This document shows positions 25,209 through 33,362 of a stretch of DNA of 64,000 bases, in pieces. Below the pieces are notes generated by a model that worked only from the letters and a program-made list of their open reading frames with translations, had not been told where the DNA came from and did no database searches. The stretch covers positions 124,001-188,000 of the forward strand of contig NZ_RJAC01000015.1 of NCBI RefSeq assembly GCF_003999975.1, read 5' to 3'. Position 1 is the first letter of the stretch. Each line of letters begins with the position of its first letter. A program made the position numbers and the translations under genes. This DNA comes from Actinoplanes solisilvae (GTDB lineage Bacteria; Actinomycetota; Actinomycetes; Mycobacteriales; Micromonosporaceae).

Positions 25209-28200
25209 ATGAAACACAAGGGCTTGGTGGTGGGCACGATCGCCGCAGCGGCAACGCTGTTGGCGACGCCGGCCACCGCGAGCGCCGCTCCGGCTCAGCC
25301 GCAGCCGCAGCCGCCCGTGACCGGCGGGATCCCGCTGGTCGACACCGTCGAGAAGATCGGTCCGGGGATCGATCTCAAGAGCGTCAAGGCGCTGGAGAGC
25401 ACCGGCTGGTACGACGCGCGTTTCCTCACCGTCGACCTGTCGAACAAGGCCGTCGGCACCGACCTGCTGACCGCGGGCCCGGTCGCGTCGGGCGGGCCGC
25501 TGAGCGAGGCCGCGAACAAGGCCGGTGCGGTCGCCGGCGTCAACGGCGAGTTCTTCGACATCGGCGGGAGCACCGCCGCGCTGGGCGCCGAGATCCAGGA
25601 CGGACGGCTTCTCAAGACCTCCGACGTCAACGGCCGTCAGCACGTCGGCGTCAGCAAGGACGGCATCGCCCAGCTCGTGGACGTCGCGGTCGACGCGAAG
25701 GCCACCTTCGCCGGCGCGGACCACAAGGTTCTGACGATCAACGCCGCGAACGGTGGCGGTGTGCCTGCCGACGGGCTCGTCGCGTACACCCCGGGCTGGG
25801 GAACTTACAGCCGCGGTCGTGGGTTCGCCGGGGTCGACGCGGTGGAGGCCGTGGTCGTGGGCGGCAAGGTCGTGTCGGTCGGGGCGCCCGGCGCGGGACA
25901 GCTTCCGGAGAACGCGTTCACGCTGGTGGGTCGCGACGCCGCGGCCGTCTCGCTGCGGGCGCTGCAGGCCGGTGACGCGGTCGCGCTGAACTACGAGATG
26001 TCGAACGACGCCACGAAGGCGATGAAGTTCGCGCTGGGTAACGGCGGCACGGTCGTCAAGGGCGGCAAGGTCGTTCCCGGCCTCGACCCGTCGATCGCGC
26101 CGCGCACCGCCCTGGGTTTCAAGGACGGCGGCCGTACGCTCGTGCTCGCGACCTGGGACGGACCGGGCGGCACGGGCAAGGGTGGCGTCGGCATCGACAA
26201 GGAGGCGCGTGACCTGGCCGCGCTCGGTGTCGAGACCGCGGTCAACCTCGACGGCGGCGGCTCGACGACCATGGTCGCCCGCGAATTGGGGGGCGACCAG
26301 GCCACCGTACGGAATGTGCCCTCGGACGGACATGAGCGCAATGACCCGAACGGGGTCGGCGTGTTCGTCACCAAGGGCGACGGCAAGCTGCACGACCTGA
26401 TCATCACGCCGGCCGACGACCCGAAGGTCTTCCCCGGTCTGCACCGCACGCTGACCGCGCGGGGTGTCGACAACCACCAGGCGCCGGTCGCCGTGCAGCC
26501 GAATTCGGTGCGCTGGTACGCCATCGGCGGCTCGGTGAAGTCCGGGGTGGTGCAGGCGCCGTCGCGCGAGTCGAGCGACGTGCTGGTCACGGCTACGTCG
26601 GGCCACGAGATCGCGACCTCGAAGGTCAAGGTGCTGGGCGCGCTCGACTCGGTCGAGCTGTCGGCCGGCCGGCTCTCGATCGCCGAGGCGACGCCCGAGC
26701 AGGCCGCCACGGTGAGCGTCACCGGGCGTGACGACGAGGGCTACACCGCCCCGATCGACCCGGCCGACCTGAAGCTCGACTACGACCACAGCGTCGTCGA
26801 CGTGCAGTCCGTCGACGGCAAGCTCAAGGTCGTCCCGCTCAAGGCCGCGGCCACGATCCTGACGATCTCGGTCGCCGGCAAGTCGGTACAGCTGCCGATC
26901 ACGGTCGGGGTGCAGAACGTCACGGCGTACGAGTTCACCGACGACGTGCTCGCCCGCTGGCGCAACAACAGCACCGCCGCGACCACGTTCTCGAAGGACG
27001 CCGACGGCCTGAAGATCGACTTCCCGGCGATGCGCAACGTCGGCATCTCGGCGACGTCGGTCGCCGGCCGGGTGCCGGTGGCGGGACAGCCGCTGCGCGT
27101 GCGTGCCCGCATCAAGTCGAGCATCTCGGTGCCGAGCGGCCTGACCTACCTGGGCTACTACGACGGCAACGGCAAGGCGTCCGGGGTCTACGGCACGGCG
27201 CTGGTCGCGAGCAACGACTGGCAGAACGCCACGTGGACGCTCCCGGCCAACACGGTGTTCCCGATCTCGATCGCCAGCTTCCAGGGCATCAACACCAGCG
27301 TGGCCGACCAGCGCGCGGGCACGTTCATCATCAACCGGTTCGAGGCCGACGTCCCCACCTCGATCGACCTGCCGGCGCAGGAGGACCTGGTCGCCGACCG
27401 GCTGATCTCGGCCGACGGCACCCTGCCGCGTGGCTCGTTCAAGTTCGCGTCGATGTCGGACGTGCAGTTCACGGCGGACAACCCGGCCATGACCAAGGTC
27501 GCCACGGCGGAGATCCGGCGGATCCGGGCCACCAACCCGGATCTGATCATCCTGAACGGCGACATCACCGACCGTGGTCTGCCGCAGGACCTGTCGCTGG
27601 CTCGTCAGGTGCTGACCGACGCGGGCTGTGACCTCGTCGCGGCCGGGCAGTCGCCGTCGGGCAAGGCCGGCACGGTGCCCTGTTACTACGTGCCGGGCAA
27701 TCACGAGTCGTACGGGCTGAACAACACGCAGTCGGATCTGACCAACTTCACCAACGAGTTCGGGCAGCCCTACCGGACGTTCGACCACAAGGGCACGCGG
27801 TTCATCCTGCTGGCCAGCTCGCTCGGCACCCTGCGTACGTCTGCCTGGGCTCAATGGCCGATGTTCCAGCAGGCCCTGGCCGACGCCGCGACCAACAAGA
27901 CGATCAAGAACGTGGTCGTGGCGGCCCACCACCCGGTGGACGACCCGGCCGAGACCAAGTCGAGCCAGCTCACCGACCGCAACGAGGCGGCGCTGATCGA
28001 GAAGATGCTCACCGACTTCCGCGGACGCAGCAACAAGGGCGCGATGATGATGGGCTCGCACGCCCAGATCGCCAACGTGCACCGGCTCGAAGGGGTGCCG
28101 TACTTCGTGCACCCGTCGTCGGGCAAGGACCCGTACGGAACTCCGGACCGGGGCGGTTTCACCGGGTGGGTCGACTGGTCGGTGTCCTCGGGGTCGGATT

Positions 28201-28952
28201 GGCTTTCCGCCGATGTCCGCGCGTTCGCTCAGTCGATCACGCTGAACACGCCCGCTCAGGTCGACCTGGGCAAGAAGGTCGAGCTCAGCGGCAGCATCGT
28301 GCAGCCGTCGGGTGTCGACAACGGATCGCGGGTCGTGCCGCTGCGCTACCCGATGTCGGTGCACTGGAGCGGCTCGTCGAACCTGGCGATCGGCACCGGT
28401 TCCTCCGCCGTGGCCGACGCCCGGCGGGCCGGCAAGGTCGCGATCCTCGACCCGGCCACCCGGGAACTGACCGCGCTTCGCCGCGGTGTCGTGACCGTCG
28501 CGGTGACGAACGAGTCGATGCGGGAGTACACCGGCGAGGAGTCGCTCGCGCCGGTCACGACCTCGAAGACGATCCAGGTGGGCCCGGCGGCTCCGGCCGG
28601 TCCCGGTTTCTCGGCGACCACGCCGGCGTTCACGGCCCAGCCGGTCGGCTGGATCGGCCAGGTCCGCGACGTCAAGGTCACCAACACGGGTGACCAGCCG
28701 CTGCGCATCTCGTCGGTCAAGGTCGAAGGCACGCGTACGCCGTTCCGCGTCGACCGTGACCGCTGCGAGGACCGCACCGTCGCGCCCGGCGCGAGCTGCA
28801 CGGTCTCGGTCCGGTTCGCGCCGGTCCAGCCCGACGTCACGTACACGGCGTCCCTGGTGTTCAAGACCAACACCACCGCCCGCACCGAGTCGGTCGCCCT
28901 GACCGGCACCAGCACGAAGTTCCACTGGCACGCCTGGCCCCTGGCCGACTGA
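25209..28952 (+). CDS. secreted phosphodiester glycosidase / metallophosphoesterase fusion
   Basis: A 1247-residue exported protein, ATG 25209 with GAAGGAA upstream. The Sec signal ends near TASAAPAQ. Residues about 60-400 form a phosphodiester glycosidase (NAGPA/DUF2233) domain: VNGEFFDIGGSTAALGAEI and the key VNLDGGGSTTMVARE. Ig-like and carbohydrate-binding-like domains follow (about 400-730). A calcineurin-type metallophosphoesterase begins near 745 with DVQF in place of D-x-H, then NGDITD, GNHESYG, AAHHPVDD and GSHAQIANVHR. A C-terminal Ig-like (choice-of-anchor/Hydin-type) domain ends the protein. Probable role is extracellular hydrolysis of phosphodiester-linked sugars or teichoic acids, then release of phosphate. 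A monocistronic gene with a strong terminator. Confidence 0.88.
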   Translation: MKHKGLVVGTIAAAATLLATPATASAAPAQPQPQPPVTGGIPLVDTVEKIGPGIDLKSVKALESTGWYDARFLTVDLSNKAVGTDLLTAGPVASGGPLSEAANKAGAVAGVNGEFFDIGGSTAALGAEIQDGRLLKTSDVNGRQHVGVSKDGIAQLVDVAVDAKATFAGADHKVLTINAANGGGVPADGLVAYTPGWGTYSRGRGFAGVDAVEAVVVGGKVVSVGAPGAGQLPENAFTLVGRDAAAVSLRALQAGDAVALNYEMSNDATKAMKFALGNGGTVVKGGKVVPGLDPSIAPRTALGFKDGGRTLVLATWDGPGGTGKGGVGIDKEARDLAALGVETAVNLDGGGSTTMVARELGGDQATVRNVPSDGHERNDPNGVGVFVTKGDGKLHDLIITPADDPKVFPGLHRTLTARGVDNHQAPVAVQPNSVRWYAIGGSVKSGVVQAPSRESSDVLVTATSGHEIATSKVKVLGALDSVELSAGRLSIAEATPEQAATVSVTGRDDEGYTAPIDPADLKLDYDHSVVDVQSVDGKLKVVPLKAAATILTISVAGKSVQLPITVGVQNVTAYEFTDDVLARWRNNSTAATTFSKDADGLKIDFPAMRNVGISATSVAGRVPVAGQPLRVRARIKSSISVPSGLTYLGYYDGNGKASGVYGTALVASNDWQNATWTLPANTVFPISIASFQGINTSVADQRAGTFIINRFEADVPTSIDLPAQEDLVADRLISADGTLPRGSFKFASMSDVQFTADNPAMTKVATAEIRRIRATNPDLIILNGDITDRGLPQDLSLARQVLTDAGCDLVAAGQSPSGKAGTVPCYYVPGNHESYGLNNTQSDLTNFTNEFGQPYRTFDHKGTRFILLASSLGTLRTSAWAQWPMFQQALADAATNKTIKNVVVAAHHPVDDPAETKSSQLTDRNEAALIEKMLTDFRGRSNKGAMMMGSHAQIANVHRLEGVPYFVHPSSGKDPYGTPDRGGFTGWVDWSVSSGSDWLSADVRAFAQSITLNTPAQVDLGKKVELSGSIVQPSGVDNGSRVVPLRYPMSVHWSGSSNLAIGTGSSAVADARRAGKVAILDPATRELTALRRGVVTVAVTNESMREYTGEESLAPVTTSKTIQVGPAAPAGPGFSATTPAFTAQPVGWIGQVRDVKVTNTGDQPLRISSVKVEGTRTPFRVDRDRCEDRTVAPGASCTVSVRFAPVQPDVTYTASLVFKTNTTARTESVALTGTSTKFHWHAWPLAD

Positions 28953-28964
28953 CGAGCCTTGAGC

Positions 28965-28996
28965 GAGGGCCGGGGACCTGGTGTCCTCGGCCCTCG
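28965..28996 (+). terminator. strong hairpin terminator
   Basis: CGAGGGCCGGGGAC (28965-28978) pairs with GTCCTCGGCCCTCG (28983-28996), with 13 of 14 positions Watson-Crick plus one G-T and a 4-nt loop. It begins 13 bp after the stop of the fusion protein gene. Confidence 0.8.
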
Positions 28997-29001
28997 TCCG
29001 G

Positions 29002-29088
29002 TCAGGCGGCGATGTCGAGCCGGACCACGGCGCCGATCTCGACGAGCTGGACCGGCGGACCGTTCGAACTCGCGAAGTCCCTGGTCAT
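29002..29088 (-). CDS. possible 28-residue coupled micro-ORF
   Basis: ATG at 29088 overlaps the stop of the upstream gene as ATGA and opens 28 codons (MTRDFASSNGPP, then VQLVEIGAVVRLDIAA) to a stop at 29002. The overlap is the kind used for translational coupling and the second half reads like a beta strand. It has no recognisable domain and could be chance. It is included because the frame is clean and ends just before the terminator hairpin. Confidence 0.3.
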   Translation of the reverse strand: MTRDFASSNGPPVQLVEIGAVVRLDIAA

Positions 29089-30158
29089 GACCGGTCGAAG
29101 GCGTCGACGGACCCGATGACCGGTTCGATCCAGCGCGGCTCCACGCCGCTGCGCCCCAGCGCGAACCGGATCCACTGACGCAGCGCACCGGGCAGCGCGG
29201 CCTGCTGGGCGGGGTCGAGGATCGCGCGGCGCGGCATCCAGTCGGTCAGGAAGAGCAGGACGTGGTTCGGGCTCCAGCGCAGCGGCCCGCTGATGATGTA
29301 ACGCTCGCCGTAGTCGAAGAACAGCTCGGCCAGGGGTCGTACGTCGGGCCCGGTCTCGGCCACGAACTCGTCCAGCAGGCGCTCACGCTCGGCGACGTCG
29401 GTGGGCTGCCAGTCGCGCCACTCCGGGAGGTAGGAGCGGGAGCGCGACCAGGCCAGAGCGCGCGGACCGACGTACGCCTCCTCGTCCTGACGCGGCACGG
29501 TGAGATCGGTGGTCCGCAGGGCGTCGGCCAGCTCGGCCAGCACGTCGCCGACCGGCGCCTCGATGGCCAGGATGGGCGCCTGACCGGGCTCCTGACGCGC
29601 GTTCCAGGTGGCGACGGCGTCCGCGGTGAGCAGGATGATCTCCTCGACCAGCACACCACCGGCGAGCTGGATCTGCGCCATGAGCGTGTGCGGCACCGAC
29701 CCGCCGTATTCGACGAACAGAACGTGCTCGCTGTCCCAGACATCGGCGGCCCGCCAGGCTTTCACCGCTTCGAAGGCGGGCTCCGCGGCCCACGGCGGCG
29801 CCGGGCGGCTCTCCGACATGATCGCGACGGCCTCGTCGAGCAGCGGCAGATCGTCCGGCTCGGCCAGTCGCCGCAACGCCGCCAGCGCGGCCAGCCCCTC
29901 GGGCGACGGCCGGGTCGCGGCCCGTCCCACCACTTCCAGATGCAGGATGTGCTCCCACCGCAGGTCACCGGGGCCTGTGGCCAGCCAGGCGCGGCCGAGC
30001 CAGTCGCTGGCCCACTGCTCGACCTCGAGCACACTTCCCTCGTTCACGATCGAGCCGGCATCGCGCAACAGCCCGTCCGACAACCGCATTTCCCGTACGG
30101 GCCGCGGCCCGCGCTTCGGCTTCCCTCGCCCCGATGGACGCCCGCGACTTTTCGGCAT
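29085..30158 (-). CDS. hypothetical protein with basic N-terminus
   Basis: A 357-residue protein of unknown function. The N-terminus is strongly basic (MPKSRGRPSGRGKPKRGPRP), after which the rest is acidic and mostly helical with a strand-rich centre (EHVLFVEYGGSVPHTLMAQI). No catalytic motif is evident. ATG 30158 is preferred to the in-frame TTG at 30218, which would start almost inside the toxin-antitoxin operator. The basic head suggests nucleic-acid contact, but that is speculation. It is divergent from the toxin-antitoxin pair. Confidence 0.65.
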   Translation of the reverse strand: MPKSRGRPSGRGKPKRGPRPVREMRLSDGLLRDAGSIVNEGSVLEVEQWASDWLGRAWLATGPGDLRWEHILHLEVVGRAATRPSPEGLAALAALRRLAEPDDLPLLDEAVAIMSESRPAPPWAAEPAFEAVKAWRAADVWDSEHVLFVEYGGSVPHTLMAQIQLAGGVLVEEIILLTADAVATWNARQEPGQAPILAIEAPVGDVLAELADALRTTDLTVPRQDEEAYVGPRALAWSRSRSYLPEWRDWQPTDVAERERLLDEFVAETGPDVRPLAELFFDYGERYIISGPLRWSPNHVLLFLTDWMPRRAILDPAQQAALPGALRQWIRFALGRSGVEPRWIEPVIGSVDAFDRS

Positions 30159-30219
30159 GCCCAAGTCCAGCACATCCCGCACGCCGCGCCGATAACGCCA
30201 GGCAAACGTCGTAGCCAAG

Positions 30220-30236
30220 TATCTGATTATCAGATA
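30220..30236 (+). promoter_or_regulatory. palindromic operator of the toxin-antitoxin operon
   Basis: TATCTGATTATCAGATA is a perfect 17-bp palindrome (8-bp arms, one central base) ending 11 bp before the antitoxin ATG at 30248. It is the most AT-rich spot of the neighbourhood and probably overlaps the promoter. Phd/YefM antitoxins bind such sites with their toxin to autoregulate, so this is very probably their operator. Confidence 0.7.
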
Positions 30237-30247
30237 ACCTGGACATC

Positions 30248-30505
30248 ATGCGGACGATGACCGCCACCGAAGCGTCACGAAACTTCTCTGAGCTACTCGA
30301 CGCGATTGAGCGCGGCGAGACCGTGACCATCACCCGAGGAAACCACCCCGTGGCCGAGATCGGGCCGGCCCGTCACCGCACGGGCGCAGACCTTCGTGCT
30401 GCGCTCGCTGACATCCCCACTCCGCACGATAGCTTCGCCGAGGACATCGCCGAAGCCGTGGCCCTGCTGGAACCAGAGCGTGGTGACCCATGGGCCGACG
30501 CCTGA
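30248..30505 (+). CDS. Phd/YefM-family antitoxin
   Basis: An 85-residue antitoxin. MTATEASRNFSELLDAIERG then ETVTITRGNHPVAEI is the Phd/YefM DNA-binding half. The C-terminus (SFAEDIAEAVALLEPERGD) is acidic and would wrap the toxin. ATG 30248 is used; ATG 30257 is possible. The short distance from the palindrome suggests a very short leader. It overlaps the toxin gene by 16 bp, normal for co-produced antitoxin and toxin. Confidence 0.88.
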   Translation: MRTMTATEASRNFSELLDAIERGETVTITRGNHPVAEIGPARHRTGADLRAALADIPTPHDSFAEDIAEAVALLEPERGDPWADA

Positions 30506-30891
30506 TTCTCGATACCAATATCCTGATCGCTTACGAGCGCGGCACGATCGACCGCTCGGCACTCGACAATGACGAAATCGCCGTCGCAGCGGTCACCATC
30601 GCGGAATACCGGGTCGGCATCGAACTGGCCGACACCGCCGAACGTGCTGCCTCCCGAGCCCGAGCCCTCGCCGCGATCAGTAACGTGGTTGACGTTCTGG
30701 CATACACGGACGCCACCGCCGCCCACCACGCCCGCCTGATCGCGCACGTCCGCCGAACGGGCACTCCGCGAGGCGCGCACGATTTGATCATCGCGGCTCA
30801 TGCAATCGAGACCGGCCGCACGGTCCTGAGCGCCGACGTCAAGGCCCGTTTCACTGGCCTCCCTGGCGTCTTGGCCATCGGCACGCCATAG
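30490..30891 (+). CDS. VapC-type PIN-domain toxin
   Basis: A 133-residue PIN ribonuclease. The acidic metal ligands are visible: Asp in LILDTNILIAYE (residues 5-16), Glu in VTIAEYRVGI, Asp in GAHDLIIAAHA, and a last Asp in LSADVKARF. These proteins cut tRNA or rRNA when freed from the antitoxin and slow growth. Start ATG 30490 lies inside the antitoxin gene. The pair is a type II Phd/VapC toxin-antitoxin module; chromosomal copies often mark acquired segments. Confidence 0.9.
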   Translation: MGRRLILDTNILIAYERGTIDRSALDNDEIAVAAVTIAEYRVGIELADTAERAASRARALAAISNVVDVLAYTDATAAHHARLIAHVRRTGTPRGAHDLIIAAHAIETGRTVLSADVKARFTGLPGVLAIGTP

Positions 30892-30925
30892 ACGTCGCCA
30901 ACGGCGGCAGGCACCAACCCGAGGA

Positions 30926-31126
30926 TCAACTCGACGGCCGACGGCCCTCTTTGAGGTGGTCGCGGATCCATGCTTCGACGTCCTCGATGCGCCAGACCTT
31001 GCCCATCTGAAGCTCGTCGTAGGGCTTCGGAAAGGTCGGGTTCGAGGTGATCTGGTAGACGCGCTGGCGGCTGAGCCGACCCAGTCGCTCGCGGATCTCG
31101 CCCGGCCCCATCAAGTGCTTACCCAT
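30926..31126 (-). CDS. AlpA/excisionase-like helix-turn-helix protein
   Basis: A 66-residue DNA-binding protein. GPGEIRERLGRLSRQRVYQI, NPTFPKPYDELQMGKVWRIE and DVEAWIRDHL follow the winged-helix pattern of MerR-like HTH_17/AlpA proteins, including the F-P-x-P turn and the W-x-x-x-D-V-x-A-W end. Such proteins serve as excisionases or regulators in integrated elements. No integrase or attachment site is visible, so it may be a remnant of an island that also held the toxin-antitoxin pair, or an independent regulator. Confidence 0.75.
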   Translation of the reverse strand: MGKHLMGPGEIRERLGRLSRQRVYQITSNPTFPKPYDELQMGKVWRIEDVEAWIRDHLKEGRRPSS

Positions 31127-31294
31127 GCTCCATGACTATAGGCGCTAGACAAGATGCCGCGCACGCGGTACCCCCTTCCAGCAACCCCGCGTAAGCCCTA
31201 CCCCGGAAGCAACAGCTCGTCGTGGATCGCTCCGGCGCGGACCATGTCATGGTCGGGCGGCTTTGGAGTACCGACGGGCAATAGAGTCGGGCGG

Positions 31295-32020
31295 GTGAGC
31301 CGCACGGTTAATCAGAACGTCAATGCCCTCGTACGGTTCTGTGGTCGCCGGGATGTTTCCGGGCTGACGCCGGCGGCTCTGGGTGGCGTGGCTGACGTGG
31401 CCATTCTGTTCGGCGGGAGTGTTCTGGGCGGGGCTGACGTCTTCGCCGACGCGATGCGGGCGGGCGTGGCCCGGCGATATCTGATCGTGGGCGGGCAAGG
31501 GCATTCGACCGACCTGTTGAGGGAAAGCCTGGGCGGCGACAAGCTGACCGAAGCCGCTCTGTTCGACCGCTATTTGCGGGAGCGCCACGGGCTGGCCGTC
31601 GATCTGCTCGAGCACGAGTCGACGAACTGCGGCAACAACGTCACCAACGCGCTCGCCCTCCTGCGGGCCGAGAAGCACGAGAAGCTGATCGCGGTTCAGG
31701 ACGCCACCATGCAACAACGAATGGACGCGGGCTTTCGAAAGCACGGCGTACAGGTCGTCAATTTCGCCTCGCACCGCACCGAAGTGGATGAGGCGCTGAA
31801 CTACCGGGATCCGCCGGCCGGCATGTGGCCGCTCGACCGGTACGTCTCCCTGCTGCTGGGCGAGGTGACCCGGTTGACCGACGACGAGCACGGGTACGGC
31901 CCGGCCGGCCGCGGCTTCATCGCCCACGTCGACGTGCCACCGGAGGTTCGCGACGCGGCCGACCACCTGCGATCGTCGACCGCCTTCACCGACCGCGCCG
32001 CGAACCCCAGGTGGGCCTAA
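31295..32020 (+). CDS. YdcF/SanA-like DUF218 protein
   Basis: A 241-residue protein starting at GTG 31295. Pattern: AILFGGSVLGGADVFADAM, then YLIVGGQGHSTDLL, then HESTNCGNNVTNALALL, which is the E-x-x-S-x-x-T-x-x-N region typical of the DUF218/ElyC-SanA-YdcF fold. YdcF is reported to bind S-adenosylmethionine, and SanA relatives affect envelope integrity. This copy has no transmembrane helix, so it is cytosolic and YdcF-like. Its 3' end overlaps convergent wrbA by 4 bp. Confidence 0.75.
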   Translation: MSRTVNQNVNALVRFCGRRDVSGLTPAALGGVADVAILFGGSVLGGADVFADAMRAGVARRYLIVGGQGHSTDLLRESLGGDKLTEAALFDRYLRERHGLAVDLLEHESTNCGNNVTNALALLRAEKHEKLIAVQDATMQQRMDAGFRKHGVQVVNFASHRTEVDEALNYRDPPAGMWPLDRYVSLLLGEVTRLTDDEHGYGPAGRGFIAHVDVPPEVRDAADHLRSSTAFTDRAANPRWA

Positions 32021-32619
32021 CGAGCCGCGCGCAGCCGGTTGGCGAACTTCGCCAGGCGTTCGCCCTGGTAGCGGGCAGCCTCGAGCTTCTCCTCGCCCGG
32101 CGCGCCGGCGCCGCCCGGGTGCGAGGTGCCGTACGGGTTGCCGCCGGCCGCGAAGACCGCGGGGTCGGTGTAACCGGGGGCGACGATGACCGAACCCCAG
32201 TGGTAGAGCGTGTTGTAGAGCGCCAGCAGTGTCGACTCGTTGCCGCCGTGGTTGTTGCCCGCACTGGTGAAGCCGGTCGCGGGTTTGTCGGCCAGGACGC
32301 CGCGCTGCCACAGGCCCCCGGTGCTGTCGAGGAACTGCTTGAGCTGTGCGGTGATGTTGCCGTAGCGCGTGGGCGAACCGAAGGCGTAGGCGTCGGCCCA
32401 CTCCAGATCGTCGAGGGTGGCGATCTCGACGTCGCTGGTCGCGTCCGCGTGCGCCCGCCACGCCGGGTTCGTGTCGATGGCGCTCGACGGGGCCAGTTCG
32501 GCCACCCGGCGCAGGCGCACCTCGGCGCCGGCCTTCGCGGCGCCCTCGGCGATCGCCTGGGCGAGCTGGTGAACGGTGCCGGTCGACGAGTAGTAGATGA
32601 CCGCAACCTTGCTGCTCAT
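32017..32619 (-). CDS. wrbA: NAD(P)H:quinone oxidoreductase, WrbA type
   Basis: A 200-residue flavodoxin-like enzyme. FMN-binding loop SSTGTVHQLA (residues 11-20), then SPTRYGNITAQLKQFLDSTG (about 82-101), SAGNNHGGNESTLLALYNTL and the His-rich YGTSHPGG are all typical of type IV NAD(P)H:quinone oxidoreductases. The enzyme reduces quinones by two electrons and guards against redox cycling. It is divergent from a TetR gene with paired operators between them, so it is probably induced by a quinone-type ligand of that repressor. Confidence 0.92.
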   Translation of the reverse strand: MSSKVAVIYYSSTGTVHQLAQAIAEGAAKAGAEVRLRRVAELAPSSAIDTNPAWRAHADATSDVEIATLDDLEWADAYAFGSPTRYGNITAQLKQFLDSTGGLWQRGVLADKPATGFTSAGNNHGGNESTLLALYNTLYHWGSVIVAPGYTDPAVFAAGGNPYGTSHPGGAGAPGEEKLEAARYQGERLAKFANRLRAAR

Positions 32620-32648
32620 GAAGACGTTCCCTTCCGGCGGACAGCAAT

Positions 32649-32698
32649 CGGATAGCTATCCGCTTGTTCGGGAGCGAGACTAACCGGATAAGAATCCG
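32649..32698. promoter_or_regulatory. two CGGATA-type operators between wrbA and tetR
   Basis: CGGATAGCTATCCG (32649-32662) is a perfect 14-bp palindrome, and CGGATAAGAATCCG (32685-32698) is a second copy with 5-bp arms. Their centres are 36 bp apart. They lie between wrbA (start 32619) and tetR (ATG 32730). The same half-site CGGATA twice in a divergent region is strong evidence for a TetR operator pair. Confidence 0.72.
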
Positions 32699-32729
32699 TT
32701 TGGCAACCGGGCCGGTAGTCTCGGGCGTC

Positions 32730-33350
32730 ATGGGAGACGTACACCTCGAGATCGGCCGGCCTCCGGCGGCCGAGCGCGCCGACGCCGCCCGCAATCGGCA
32801 GCGCATCCTTGACGCGGCCGCGCGGCTGATGGCCGACCAGGGCCCCGAGGCCGTCACCATGAACGCCGTGGCCCAGGCGGCCGGCATCGGCGTGGGCACG
32901 GTCTACCGCCGCTTCGGCGACGTCACGCAGCTTCTTCTCGCCCTCGTCGACCACCGCGAGCTGCAGTTCCAGCAGAGTTTTCTCAGTGGACCGGCGCCGC
33001 TGGGCCCGGGCGAGAAACCCGGTGAACGGTTGCGCGCGTTCCTGCACGCCCTCACCGATCACGTCGCCGGGAACATCGAAGTCATGCTGGCCGCCGAGAA
33101 TGCCTCGCCCACTGCGATCTACGCCTCAGGTCCGTACGAGGGCTGGCATTTGCATGTCTCGACGCTGCTGCGCGAACTCAGGCCCGGCGCCGACGCGACC
33201 GTGCTGGCTGACCTGCTGCTCTCCTTCTCGCCGCCCAGCCTGATCTGGCACCTCACCAAAGGGCGCGGGTTCACGACCGGCCAGATCAAGGCGAGCATCG
33301 ACGAGTTGCTGGCCGGCTTCTGGCCGCAACCGGGTCGAACGGATCACTGA
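32730..33350 (+). CDS. TetR-family transcriptional regulator
   Basis: A 206-residue regulator. HTH at NRQRILDAAARLMADQGPEA ... GIGVGTVYRRFGDVTQLLLAL (about residues 22-70). The C-terminal half fits the TetR ligand domain. The start at ATG 32730 gives a short Pro/Glu head before the HTH; longer reading would cross the operators. It probably represses wrbA and itself through the two CGGATA sites. Confidence 0.9.
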   Translation: MGDVHLEIGRPPAAERADAARNRQRILDAAARLMADQGPEAVTMNAVAQAAGIGVGTVYRRFGDVTQLLLALVDHRELQFQQSFLSGPAPLGPGEKPGERLRAFLHALTDHVAGNIEVMLAAENASPTAIYASGPYEGWHLHVSTLLRELRPGADATVLADLLLSFSPPSLIWHLTKGRGFTTGQIKASIDELLAGFWPQPGRTDH

Positions 33351-33362
33351 TGATCACTTAGG

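Noticed and set aside
25167..28931. Open minus-strand frame of about 1254 codons
   Set aside because: Antisense shadow of the phosphodiester glycosidase/metallophosphoesterase gene, which has clear motifs. Long antisense frames are expected in DNA this GC-rich.
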